This document shows positions 49,728 through 58,245 of a stretch of DNA of 64,000 bases, piece by piece. The notes beneath the pieces are model-generated. The model saw nothing but the letters and a program-made list of their open reading frames with translations. It was not told where the DNA came from and did not search any database. Numbering within the stretch: the first letter of the stretch is position 1; each line of letters opens with the position of its first letter. The translations under genes were made by a program, and so were the position numbers. This DNA is from CAG-826 sp964504595 (GTDB lineage: Bacteria > Bacillota_I > Bacilli_A > RFN20 > CAG-826), in NCBI GenBank assembly GCA_964504595.1, contig CAZDEE010000001.1, forward strand, positions 77,849-141,848, in the 5' to 3' direction.

Positions 49728-52304
49728 TTAGTCTCCCATGTCATCGAAAATTGAAATTTGCTCATATCCTGGAACATCTTTATTTGTGTCTTTAACCTCA
49801 GCGACTGCTTTTAAAGGAGGTTCTTCGACTTCAAAATTTTCTCCAACATAAAGGGCTTCATAATTATATACCCCAATAATTTCATGTCCTCCATCTAAAC
49901 CAATAGATTCTTTCATTCGTTTATCAGATGGAACAGGTCTAAAATCATTGACCGGAATTTCAAGAACTGTTTTATCATCTAAAACCGCAAATATGGTAAA
50001 TGGTTCAGGTGATTTAACAACTCTTTTTACATAAATAAGGTTATGTGGATTAGAAACAAAGCATTTAAAAACAGATTGAATTCTTCCTAACCTATTCGTT
50101 ACATTTAACGAATTATAGTCAAACGCTCTTAAAGCTCCCTCTTTAGTTAATAAAACTAATTTTGTTAATTTATTCGCACTATTATAGGCAAATAAATGAG
50201 ACATATGCATGTTCTTAGTTGAAGAAACAGCTTTTACTCCTGAAGCTTTAACACCTAACGGAGTAATATCATTTTCATTAAATAATGAAGCATTACCTTC
50301 TCTTGTTAAAACAAGTAAATCACTATTTCCGTTTGTTACAGCAACATCGACAAGTCGATCATCTTTCAACAATCTCATACATGAAACTGGCTTGCTATAT
50401 CTTTGTAAAACAAAATCTTTTAATAAACTTCGCTTTATTTGACCATTTTGAGATAAAGTTACTACATATACTCCATCTTTAAATGAAGAGACTACTAAAG
50501 CTTTGATAATTTTTTCATCTCCGCCGATAGAAACATTTAAATTAACATGTTTTCCTTCATCTTTCCATTTTGTATCACTTATTTCATGAACTGGAATAAA
50601 GGCATAATTACCAAAATCAGTAAATAAAAGTAAATAATCGGTTGTTAATGCCTTAGTAATAGCAACAAGAATATCACCAGTTTTTAATCCCGGCATTGCT
50701 CCATCACTTGCTTTATGTGATTTTAGTGAGGAACGTTTAATATATCCATCGCGAGTTACCGCAATCATAACTTCTTCTTTGGCAATTAAATCCCGTTTAT
50801 CAATTGTTACTGGCTCTTCTTTATCTTCGATAACTGTTTTTCTAGGTGTGCCATAACGACGAGAAATTTCTTTTAAATCGCGAATAATAACTCGATCTAA
50901 CTTCTTTTCTTCATTGATAATTTCTTCAAGTTCTTTAATATCATTTTCTAAAGTTTCTTTTTCTTTTACAAATATAGAAATATCCGTATTTGATAACTTA
51001 TATAATTGCATCGTTACAATCGCTTCAGTTTGAGGTTCACTAAAACCATATGATTCTTGCAATTTCTTTTTAGCATCAGCCTTATCTTGGCTTTTGCGGA
51101 TTAATTTAACAATTTCATCAACAATTGAAATAGCTTTAATTAAACCATCAACAATATGAAGACGGGATTGGAATTTTTCTAAATCAAATTTACTTCTTCT
51201 TAATATGACTTCTTTTTGATGATTAACATAGGCATCAAGATAGGAAATCAAGCTTAATGTACGTGGTCGATTATCAACAATTGCAACCATATTCGCGGTA
51301 TAACTTGTTAATAAATCAGTCTTGTTCATCAAATAAGTTAATATGAGCTTTGCATTTGCTTCTTTTCTTAAATCGATAGCAATTCTTAGTCCTTCTCTAT
51401 CGGATTCATCACGAACTTCAACTATACCATCAATTACCTTGTTATAACGAATCAAGTCTATTTGATGCACTATTTGTTGCTTAATTTTGCCATATGGAAT
51501 TTCCGTAACAATAATTTGTGGATATCCATTTTCTTCAGTTATATAAGCTTTGGAAGCAACTTCAATTTTACCTTTACCGGTTTCATATATTGCTCTTAAT
51601 CCTTCTGATTTATATATAATGCCTCCAGTTGGAAAATCTGGGCCATTAAAAACAGTTAATAAATCATCTAAAGAACAATTTGGATGTTGAATTCGATATA
51701 TGGTTGCATCAATTACTTCAGTTAAGTTATGTGGTGGAATATCCGTAGCAACCGCAACTGCGATACCTTCTGTTCCATTTACTAACAAGTTTGGAAATCT
51801 TGCTGGTAAAACAACCGGTTCAAGTTGAGTATCATCGAATGTCAATTGCATGTCAACTGTGTTTTTATCTAAATCACGAATCAATTCATCACTTATTTCA
51901 CTTAATCGAGCTTCAGTATAACGGTAAGCCGCAGGTGAATCACCATCAATAGAACCATTATTACCTTGGAAATCCACTAAAGGAACTCTAACTTTCCAAT
52001 CTTGAGACATTCTTGCTAATGCATTATAAATAGAGCTATCACCATGAGGGTGAAATTTACCCATAACCGCACCAACTGTATGAGCGCATTTTCTAGTTGG
52101 TCTTGAAGAAGTGTTTTTATCCAAATACATTGCATAAATAATTCTTCTTTGAACTGGTTTTAAACCATCCCTAACATCAGGAATCGCACGATCTTGAATA
52201 ACATATTTTGCATATATAGAAAAACGATCACCCATTATTTCTTCTAATGGTTCTTCGTTTATCTTTTCGACAATTTCTACTGGAGTTATTTTTTTCTTTG
52301 CCAT
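49728..52304 (-). CDS. parC: DNA topoisomerase IV subunit A
   Basis: 858 residues. The type IIA core is complete: YVIQDRAIPDVRDGLKPVQR, the DNA-cleaving tyrosine in AAYRYTEARLSEISDELI, QGNNGSIDGDSPAA before it, and the coiled-coil/tower region. The C-terminal beta-pinwheel has degenerate blades (RDGYIKRSSLKSHK, QNGQIKRSLLKDF), and no GyrA-box is found, favouring ParC over GyrA. Its start overlaps the parE stop codon by one base (TAATG), with GGAGG upstream. The parE-parC pair diverging from plsY is also the B. subtilis order. 191 bases after the stop codon (49537-49727) hold no gene. Confidence 0.95.
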   Translation of the reverse strand: MAKKKITPVEIVEKINEEPLEEIMGDRFSIYAKYVIQDRAIPDVRDGLKPVQRRIIYAMYLDKNTSSRPTRKCAHTVGAVMGKFHPHGDSSIYNALARMSQDWKVRVPLVDFQGNNGSIDGDSPAAYRYTEARLSEISDELIRDLDKNTVDMQLTFDDTQLEPVVLPARFPNLLVNGTEGIAVAVATDIPPHNLTEVIDATIYRIQHPNCSLDDLLTVFNGPDFPTGGIIYKSEGLRAIYETGKGKIEVASKAYITEENGYPQIIVTEIPYGKIKQQIVHQIDLIRYNKVIDGIVEVRDESDREGLRIAIDLRKEANAKLILTYLMNKTDLLTSYTANMVAIVDNRPRTLSLISYLDAYVNHQKEVILRRSKFDLEKFQSRLHIVDGLIKAISIVDEIVKLIRKSQDKADAKKKLQESYGFSEPQTEAIVTMQLYKLSNTDISIFVKEKETLENDIKELEEIINEEKKLDRVIIRDLKEISRRYGTPRKTVIEDKEEPVTIDKRDLIAKEEVMIAVTRDGYIKRSSLKSHKASDGAMPGLKTGDILVAITKALTTDYLLLFTDFGNYAFIPVHEISDTKWKDEGKHVNLNVSIGGDEKIIKALVVSSFKDGVYVVTLSQNGQIKRSLLKDFVLQRYSKPVSCMRLLKDDRLVDVAVTNGNSDLLVLTREGNASLFNENDITPLGVKASGVKAVSSTKNMHMSHLFAYNSANKLTKLVLLTKEGALRAFDYNSLNVTNRLGRIQSVFKCFVSNPHNLIYVKRVVKSPEPFTIFAVLDDKTVLEIPVNDFRPVPSDKRMKESIGLDGGHEIIGVYNYEALYVGENFEVEEPPLKAVAEVKDTNKDVPGYEQISIFDDMGD

Positions 52305-54250
52305 TATTTTCTTTCCTCCATAAAGCTATCATTGACAGTAAAATCAATATTTTCTTCAATCCATTGTTTTCTTAAACTAGAATCTTTTCCCATTAAAATA
52401 CCGATTCTTTTTTCAACGAGTAAAGGATCTTCAATTCCAACTTTTATAAGTGTTCTTGTGCTCGGATTCATTGTGGTATCCCACAATTGCTCTGCATTCA
52501 TTTCACCTAAACCTTTATAACGAGAAATTTGATATCCAGGACCGATCTTTTTCTTAGCTTTTTCTAAATCATCATCATTCCATGCATATTCAAAAACTTC
52601 ATGTTTCTTATCTTTCCACTTATACACCTTATAAAGAGGTGGAACAGCCACGAATATCTTGCCATTTGTAACAAGAGAACGCATATAATGATAGAAAAAA
52701 GTCAAAAGTAATGTTTGAATATGAGCACCATCGGTATCAGCATCGGTCATGATAATAATTTTTCCATATTTCGAATCATCTAATTCAAAATTTGCTCCAA
52801 CACCCGCGCCAATGGTATTAATTAAAGTCGCAAATTCTTCATTTTTCATCATTTTTTCCATTGTTACGGTATCTGTATTAAGAGGTTTACCTCTTAGTGG
52901 TAAAATAGCTTGATGTAAACGATCTCGACCTGTTCTTGCAGTTCCTCCTGCGGAATCTCCTTCGACAATAAATAATTCATTGTGTTTATAATCTTTTGAT
53001 TGTGCCGGAGTTAATTTATCAGAAAGAATCATTTCTTGTTTTGGCTTTTTGCTATTTCTTGCTTCTTCTTTAGCTTTTCTAGCAGCCATACGAGCATTTA
53101 AAGAATCAATGCACTTTTTAATTAAAACAACAGCAAATTCTCTATTCTCTTCTAAATAATAACTCAATTGTTGATATATATAATTTTCAACAACTGGTTT
53201 TGCTTCAGGTGTACCTAATTTTCCTTTTGTTTGACCTTCAAATTCTAGTTTATTTTCAGGAACTTTTAAAGAAATAATCGCGGTTAATCCTTCTCTAATA
53301 TCCGAACCTTCAAGTTTTGTTTTGCCTCTTAATAAGCTGTTCTTTTCAGCAAAATCATTAACAGCGCGAGTAAAACCAGAACGGAATCCTGTTTCATGTG
53401 TACCGCCTTCTTTTGTTCTAAGGTTATTAACATAGGAATAAATTGTTTCATTATAATCTTGCTTACAATATTGAAAAGCTAATTCAACTTTTATATCAAG
53501 AGAATTATCTTCAAATGACACAATAGGACACATTGGATCTTTGTTTTGATTCAATAAACGAATGTATTCTGACATACCATCTTGATAATGGAATTTTTCT
53601 TCAAGATTTGCGCGTTCATCAACAAGAATAAAAGCCACATTTTTAAGCAAAAATGCCGATTCTTGAAGATGATTATAAATAACATCCCATTTAAATTCAG
53701 TAGTACTAAAAATTGATGCATCTGGTAAAAATCTTACTAATGTACCATGACGATTAGTTTTTCCTAATATTTCTGCTGGAACGACTAAATGACCACCATG
53801 TTCATAACGAGCGTGAGTAATAACTCCATTTCGATATACTGTAACATCTAAAAATTCACTTAATGCGTTAACAACAGCGGCCCCTACACCATGTAGTCCA
53901 CCTGCTGATTGATAAGCTCCTCCGCCAAATTTGCCACCAGCATGAAGAGTCGCATAAATTAATTCCAAGCCACTTTTATTAACCTTCTTATTCATTTCTG
54001 TTGGAGCACCACGTCCCTCATCTAGAACGCTAATAGAGCCATCTTTATGAATTGTAACTTTAATTTCATTACCATACCCTGCCATCGCTTCATCAATTGC
54101 GTTATCAACAATTTCCCATACTAAATGGTGAAGTCCTGTAGAATTAGTTGATCCTATATACATTCCCGGTCTTTTTCTAACTGCTTCTAATCCTTCTAAA
54201 ACGCTTAAGTCATTCGCGCTATAAGTTGCAGTTTTTTTTATATCCGACAT
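52304..54250 (-). CDS. parE: DNA topoisomerase IV subunit B
   Basis: 648 residues from the ATG at 54250 (GAGGGA upstream); an ATG at 54262 is the alternative. GHKL ATPase motifs are VDNAIDEAMAGYG, DEGRGAP and GLHGVGAAVVNALS; the TOPRIM motifs are FIVEGDSAGGTARTGRDR, then IIMTDADTDGAHIQTLLLTF. RKRPGMYIGSTNSTGLHHLV opens the domain. With ParC it decatenates replicated chromosomes. The ParE call over GyrB follows from pairing with a GyrA-box-less A subunit and from context. Confidence 0.95.
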   Translation of the reverse strand: MSDIKKTATYSANDLSVLEGLEAVRKRPGMYIGSTNSTGLHHLVWEIVDNAIDEAMAGYGNEIKVTIHKDGSISVLDEGRGAPTEMNKKVNKSGLELIYATLHAGGKFGGGAYQSAGGLHGVGAAVVNALSEFLDVTVYRNGVITHARYEHGGHLVVPAEILGKTNRHGTLVRFLPDASIFSTTEFKWDVIYNHLQESAFLLKNVAFILVDERANLEEKFHYQDGMSEYIRLLNQNKDPMCPIVSFEDNSLDIKVELAFQYCKQDYNETIYSYVNNLRTKEGGTHETGFRSGFTRAVNDFAEKNSLLRGKTKLEGSDIREGLTAIISLKVPENKLEFEGQTKGKLGTPEAKPVVENYIYQQLSYYLEENREFAVVLIKKCIDSLNARMAARKAKEEARNSKKPKQEMILSDKLTPAQSKDYKHNELFIVEGDSAGGTARTGRDRLHQAILPLRGKPLNTDTVTMEKMMKNEEFATLINTIGAGVGANFELDDSKYGKIIIMTDADTDGAHIQTLLLTFFYHYMRSLVTNGKIFVAVPPLYKVYKWKDKKHEVFEYAWNDDDLEKAKKKIGPGYQISRYKGLGEMNAEQLWDTTMNPSTRTLIKVGIEDPLLVEKRIGILMGKDSSLRKQWIEENIDFTVNDSFMEERK

Positions 54251-54394
54251 ACTATCCCTCATTTCAAATTAAATATTTAAACATAGTTAACGTATATTTT
54301 TAATAAAAATCCGCAAATAATTATAACAAATAATTATGGAAAAAAGAATAAAATTATTGTAAACTTAATTCTTGTTAGAAAGGAGAGGTTTTAC

Positions 54395-55072
54395 TTGGGA
54401 ATACTACTCTTAATCATTATTCTTATTGTCGGATATATAATAGGGTCTATACCTACTTCAATTATCATTTCAAAAAAAGTAAAAAACATCGATATTCGTG
54501 AATATGGTTCCCATAATGCTGGAGGAACAAATGTCGGTCGAGTCTTAGGAAAAAAATATGGCGCTATTGTAATTTTACTTGATATGTTAAAGACTATTAT
54601 CCCTGTTTGGACAGTATATTTATTATTAACTTATACTCCACTAAACAATCACTTGCTTAGCAATGAAGTCTCATTTTATATATATCCACTCGCGCTAATT
54701 ATTTCTATTGGACATTGTTATCCCCTCTTTGCTTCATTTAAAGGTGGTAAAGCTGTTTCTACATGTGCAGGAACAATTTTAGCATTTTCACTTCCAATAA
54801 CTTTATTTGCGGCACTATGTTATCTCATAATTTTAAAAATAAAAAAACATGTTAGTTTATCCTCTATAATTTGTTCAGTTATCTTATTTATTTTATCTTT
54901 CTTGGTTTTAGTTCCAGGAATTAATAATTGGATATTATATCCTCCACTCAATCCTCACTTCATGTTAATTATTATTATGTTTCTTGAATCATTTCTTCTT
55001 ATTGTTCGTCATTCATCAAACATTCAACGTCTATTAAATGGTACAGAAAGTAAAATTAAATGGATGAAATAA
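54395..55072 (+). CDS. plsY: Glycerol-3-phosphate acyltransferase PlsY
   Basis: 225 residues starting with TTG at 54395 behind AAAGGAGAGG. PlsY transfers the acyl group from acyl phosphate to glycerol-3-phosphate, the first acylation in phospholipid synthesis, in the cytoplasmic membrane. Multiple helices and the three family motifs are visible: GSIPTSIIISK, EYGSHNAGGTNVGRVLGKKYG, and FKGGKAVSTCAGTIL (with GHCYPLFASF before it). It diverges from parE, as in B. subtilis. Confidence 0.95.
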   Translation: MGILLLIIILIVGYIIGSIPTSIIISKKVKNIDIREYGSHNAGGTNVGRVLGKKYGAIVILLDMLKTIIPVWTVYLLLTYTPLNNHLLSNEVSFYIYPLALIISIGHCYPLFASFKGGKAVSTCAGTILAFSLPITLFAALCYLIILKIKKHVSLSSIICSVILFILSFLVLVPGINNWILYPPLNPHFMLIIIMFLESFLLIVRHSSNIQRLLNGTESKIKWMK

Positions 55073-55116
55073 ATCAAAGTTGTTTTTTAGTAAATAATTA
55101 GTATTTATATAGTAAT

Positions 55117-55154
55117 ACGAATGAATTTGTTTAAAACTTGTTCATTCGTTTTTT
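55117..55154 (+). terminator. Terminator after plsY
   Basis: ACGAATGAA (55117-55125) pairs with TTCATTCGT (55141-55149), then six T residues. Confidence 0.85.
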
Positions 55155-55173
55155 ACGATTGCTTCATATAATG

Positions 55174-55197
55174 AAAAAAGGAACGATTTCTCATTCC
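55174..55197 (-). terminator. Terminator after yneF
   Basis: On the minus strand GGAATGA pairs with TCGTTCC (one mismatch), followed by a T-run. Confidence 0.75.
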
Positions 55198-55201
55198 CAA
55201 T

Positions 55202-55441
55202 TTATTGATTTTTCTTCATACTATTCATGATTGCCCGAATTTGAGCTTCTGATGGCTTACGTCCCATTTGTTGAAACATAACCCGAATCATTTTCTCGTT
55301 AATCGGTGGATTCTTTTCAAGTTCCTTTTTAAAGAATTTTCTTGAAAGAACAAATCCAATAATTGCCCCGACTATTAAAATACCAATTAAAGTAAATATG
55401 TACGCGGCTGTTCCCATTGAAACTTCTGATAAAATAATCAT
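55202..55441 (-). CDS. yneF: YneF/UPF0154 family small membrane protein
   Basis: 79 residues behind GAGGTGATATT. One N-terminal transmembrane helix (~10-30, IFTLIGILIVGAIIGFVLSR) is followed by the conserved ending KNPPINEKMIRVMFQQMGRK, then PSEAQIRAIMNSMKK. The family is conserved in Bacilli and Mollicutes but has no assigned function. In B. subtilis it follows tkt-sirA; here it is separate, downstream of plsY on the opposite strand. Confidence 0.92.
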   Translation of the reverse strand: MIILSEVSMGTAAYIFTLIGILIVGAIIGFVLSRKFFKKELEKNPPINEKMIRVMFQQMGRKPSEAQIRAIMNSMKKNQ

Positions 55442-55557
55442 AATATCACCTCTGCAGTAAATATATTTTATAATAAATCGATTTTAAATACAATAAAAAA
55501 TAACGAACTAGCAACCTTTAAAAGTGAGCGTTTTTTTATTTTTTAAGCAAATTTCAA

Positions 55558-55587
55558 CAAAAAACTTATGAGTTTAACCCATAAGTT
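55558..55587 (-). terminator. Terminator after spoIIIAH
   Basis: On the minus strand AACTTATGG pairs with CATAAGTTT around TTAAACT and continues into T residues. Confidence 0.7.
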
Positions 55588-55593
55588 AAGATT

Positions 55594-56070
55594 TTATCTA
55601 AATGAAACGGTAACATTAATATCCGAATTTAAGAAATCTTGTACATAATATATAATTTGAGCGACTTCTAATTTTGTTTTTGTTTCGCTTATTGTTAATA
55701 CATACGCTGAACTATCTTCATACAATTCCACAAATGCACTTGGATAACCAGCATCAATAATGATATCTCGAATTGCTTTTTCATTTTCCATTGTTCCTTG
55801 TATTTTAGCAATAGTTTCTAAAGCAATTACTTTTTCAGAATTAGAATATTCACTTGATGAAACAATTTGATATTGTTCTTCAATAATTTCATTATAATTT
55901 TCTTCTTGCTCAAGCAATATCGTTTCAAAATATGGATCGCTTGCTTCGGTAACAAGATCAATTACTGGTTCTGTTTTTTCAGAAGCATTCCCGGGCATTA
56001 ATACATAATAAATTGATAAAACTAATACAAGCGAAAACATTGATAAGAAAGCCACTAACTGTCGATTCAT
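55594..56070 (-). CDS. spoIIIAH: Stage III sporulation protein AH (SpoIIIAH-like)
   Basis: 158 residues from the ATG at 56070 behind AGGAGGAG; a longer frame to 56115 has no such site. The N-terminus MNRQLVAFLSMFSLVLVLSI, running into YYVLMP, closely matches SpoIIIAH. An acidic linker and helix (~30-85) and a C-terminal YscJ/FliF-like ring-forming domain (AYVLTISETKTKLEVAQIIY) follow. SpoIIIAH in the mother cell binds forespore SpoIIQ to build the channel between the two cells. In B. subtilis it ends an eight-gene spoIIIA operon after efp. Here it directly follows efp on its own, and spoIIIAA-AG are not in the window. Confidence 0.87.
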   Translation of the reverse strand: MNRQLVAFLSMFSLVLVLSIYYVLMPGNASEKTEPVIDLVTEASDPYFETILLEQEENYNEIIEEQYQIVSSSEYSNSEKVIALETIAKIQGTMENEKAIRDIIIDAGYPSAFVELYEDSSAYVLTISETKTKLEVAQIIYYVQDFLNSDINVTVSFR

Positions 56071-56183
56071 AATCATTCTCCTCCTACAATACGATAATAT
56101 GCTACTACCTATCAAATAAGAACGATTATATTTTAAAATATTCTTTATGTTTTAATTTGTCGTTTAAAGTATATAATTAATAA

Positions 56184-56206
56184 ATAAAAAAAGTGCTATA
56201 AAGCAC
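56184..56206 (-). terminator. Terminator after efp
   Basis: On the minus strand AGTGCTT pairs with AGCACT around TAT and is followed by seven T residues. It isolates efp from spoIIIAH. Confidence 0.85.
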
Positions 56207-56220
56207 TCTTATTTTACTTA

Positions 56221-56778
56221 TTAAGCACGGCCATCATATTCGCCATTATCGGTACGAACTAAGATGACTTCACCTTCAGCAATAAATAATGGAACACGAA
56301 CTCTTAATCCGGTTTCAGTAACTGCTTCTTTCATTGCTTTATTTACTGTATCACCTCTAACAGCTGGTTCACATTCAGTAACTTGTAAAGCAACACTTGT
56401 TGGTAAAGAAACACCCATAATTTCATCACCATAGAAAACGATTTGAACTTCTTCGTTTCCTTTTAAGAATTTTGATTCCCATTCTAAGCGTTCTTTGCTA
56501 ATTTCAATTTGATCATAGGTGTCATTGTCCATGAAAACTAAAGCATCACCTGAATCATAAAGATATTGCATTTTCTTTTTGTCTAAACGAATTACTTCAA
56601 CTTTATCGCCACCGATAAATGATAATTCTAAAACTGCACCAGTACGAAGATTTTTCGCTTTAACTTTAACTTTCATTTTTGCCATTGCTGTTTTATTTAA
56701 GGCAATATCTAAACAGTTATAAACATTACCTTCATATTCAAAGTTATTTCCTGGTCTTAATTCTGTAATATTAATCAT
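56221..56778 (-). CDS. efp: Elongation factor P
   Basis: 185 residues. EF-P relieves ribosome stalling at polyproline stretches. The KOW-like domain I (MINITELRPGNNFEYEGNVY), central OB domain and C-terminal OB domain (GLRVRVPLFIAEGEVILVRT, ending GEYDGRA) are complete. The loop expected to carry the modified residue reads ALNKTAMAKMKVKVKAKNL; the tip lacks the usual P-G-K-G-x-A pattern, reading N-K-T-A-M-A, which is a variant. It lies downstream of a membrane-protein gene with its own start region. Confidence 0.95.
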   Translation of the reverse strand: MINITELRPGNNFEYEGNVYNCLDIALNKTAMAKMKVKVKAKNLRTGAVLELSFIGGDKVEVIRLDKKKMQYLYDSGDALVFMDNDTYDQIEISKERLEWESKFLKGNEEVQIVFYGDEIMGVSLPTSVALQVTECEPAVRGDTVNKAMKEAVTETGLRVRVPLFIAEGEVILVRTDNGEYDGRA

Positions 56779-56806
56779 ATAAAATCTCTCCTTTAAATCA
56801 TCTTAA

Positions 56807-57211
56807 TTATTCTAGCAAATTTTCGTACAATATGGAATAAAAAAATGTTCTAAAAGTAATAATTATGGTAAAAAATAACGATAATTCTCCAATAAAAGTC
56901 ATTTTTATATAGTTATAACCCACTATTTTTAAGAACAAATTTATTAAAATGAGAATTATAATCATCATTATTAATTGATAAGATAATTTAGAAATAATGG
57001 TTTTATTAAATAAAATAATTACTCCAAATAAGAAAAAGGCAATAAAAGTTCCTAAAAAAGCATAAATCCAACGATATATTAAATCTAATTTGATTAAAAA
57101 CAAATTAATAAAAGATAATGGTGAAAAATTAAAGTAGTACAAAAACTCAATGAGTAATATAAATAAAACCGATAAGAATAAAGATGATGATGCTACTCTT
57201 TTTATATTCAT
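56807..57211 (-). CDS. Membrane protein of unknown function, four hydrophobic helices
   Basis: 134 residues from the ATG at 57211 (GGGTGA upstream). It is almost all hydrophobic, with four likely transmembrane helices (~9-31, ~46-66, ~72-92, ~103-125) and few charges. No motif or family is recognised. It sits between efp and an MBL-fold hydrolase gene on the same strand. The B. subtilis efp-spoIIIA region has small membrane proteins (for example YqhV), but similarity cannot be judged here. Confidence 0.6.
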   Translation of the reverse strand: MNIKRVASSSLFLSVLFILLIEFLYYFNFSPLSFINLFLIKLDLIYRWIYAFLGTFIAFFLFGVIILFNKTIISKLSYQLIMMIIILILINLFLKIVGYNYIKMTFIGELSLFFTIIITFRTFFYSILYENLLE

Positions 57212-57249
57212 AATTTCACCCAAAAATATTTTAGGTAAAATAATAAATT

Positions 57250-57870
57250 TTATTCAAAATAAGGATTGTACTTTATTTCATCTTCCAAATATGTTGTTGG
57301 TCCATGTCCTGGAAAAACTTTCATATTTCCTTCTTTTTCATATAATTTTTTAAGTTTTGAAAGCGAAGAAAAAATTAAACGCCTGTTACCACTAAAAAGA
57401 TCATATCGTCCAATTCCTCTTTTAAACAATGTATCTCCGCTAAAAAGTGCGGGAATTGATTTCAAATAATAACAAACGCTTCCTTTTGTATGAAATGGAG
57501 TGTGAATTACTTGTATTTTTATATCATCAACTATTAATTCATCATCTAGATAATTAATATCTTCCTTTAATTCATATTTATCATTAAATAAAGTCGAACA
57601 ATTTTTATATTGATTACAAACTATTTCTTCCTCTTCATAATGAATATAAATTGGGCATTTAAAATAATTATGAAGTTTGCTTACTCCCATTATATGATCA
57701 TAATGACCATGAGTTAACAATATTGCTTTTAAAACAATCTCATTTTCATTTAAATAAGATATTAATTTCTCACTGTTAACTAAAGGATCGATAATAATCG
57801 CCGTCTTCTTACCCAAAATTAAATAAGAATTACTAAATATTTCATTGCCATTAAATACTTTTATTTCCAT
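57250..57870 (-). CDS. MBL-fold metallohydrolase, YqgX/glyoxalase II-like
   Basis: 206 residues, single metallo-beta-lactamase domain. Metal ligands are LTHGHYDHIMG, the later histidine in IQVIHTPFHTKGSVCYYL, GDTLFKRGIGRYDL and the C-terminal VFPGHGPTTYLEDE. This is the arrangement of the glyoxalase II-like subgroup that includes B. subtilis YqgX. Substrate is not predictable. It is preceded by rpmG on the same strand. Confidence 0.9.
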   Translation of the reverse strand: MEIKVFNGNEIFSNSYLILGKKTAIIIDPLVNSEKLISYLNENEIVLKAILLTHGHYDHIMGVSKLHNYFKCPIYIHYEEEEIVCNQYKNCSTLFNDKYELKEDINYLDDELIVDDIKIQVIHTPFHTKGSVCYYLKSIPALFSGDTLFKRGIGRYDLFSGNRRLIFSSLSKLKKLYEKEGNMKVFPGHGPTTYLEDEIKYNPYFE

Positions 57871-57886
57871 AAAATATTTCCTATAA

Positions 57887-57914
57887 ATAAAAAAATAAGG
57901 TAAAACCCTTATTT
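57887..57914 (-). terminator. Terminator after rpmG
   Basis: On the minus strand AATAAGG pairs with CCTTATT around GTTTTA, followed by T residues. The stem includes the rpmG stop codon. Confidence 0.8.
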
Positions 57915-58058
57915 CTTTTCTTTATGTACGGTTTTTTTGTTGCACTTTGGACAATATTTTTTAATTTCCATACGTTCTGGATGATTTCTTTTATTTTTAG
58001 TTCCAATGTAGTTTTCCATTCCACATTCTGTGCAACGGAAGATGATGTTATCACGCAT
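57909..58058 (-). CDS. rpmG: 50S ribosomal protein L33 (bL33), zinc-binding form
   Basis: 49 residues, behind CGGAGGTG. The sequence starts MRDNIIFRCTECGMENYIGT, then NKRNHPERMEIKKYCPKCNK and ends KTVHKEKK. The two CxxC pairs (CTEC, CPKC) show the zinc-binding (C+) form. bL33 lies near the E site of the large subunit. A longer reading frame in another phase over the same bases is a shadow. Confidence 0.96.
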   Translation of the reverse strand: MRDNIIFRCTECGMENYIGTKNKRNHPERMEIKKYCPKCNKKTVHKEKK

Positions 58059-58245
58059 ATTTGTACACCTCCGAATTTCATTCGCTATAACATATTAGCA
58101 CAACAAAAGAATTATTTCTATATAATTTTTTAAAAATTTCAAGTAGAACGCTATTTTTTAATTTTAACAGTTAAAAAATTTCTTTTATTTCAATAATTAA
58201 TGAATTAAAAACTAAAAAATGATATATTTTTCTTTGGTGATTATC

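Noticed and set aside
57881..58081. 66-residue open frame over the rpmG region
   Set aside because: It is in another phase; the 49-residue L33 frame on the same strand has the zinc motifs and ribosome binding site.
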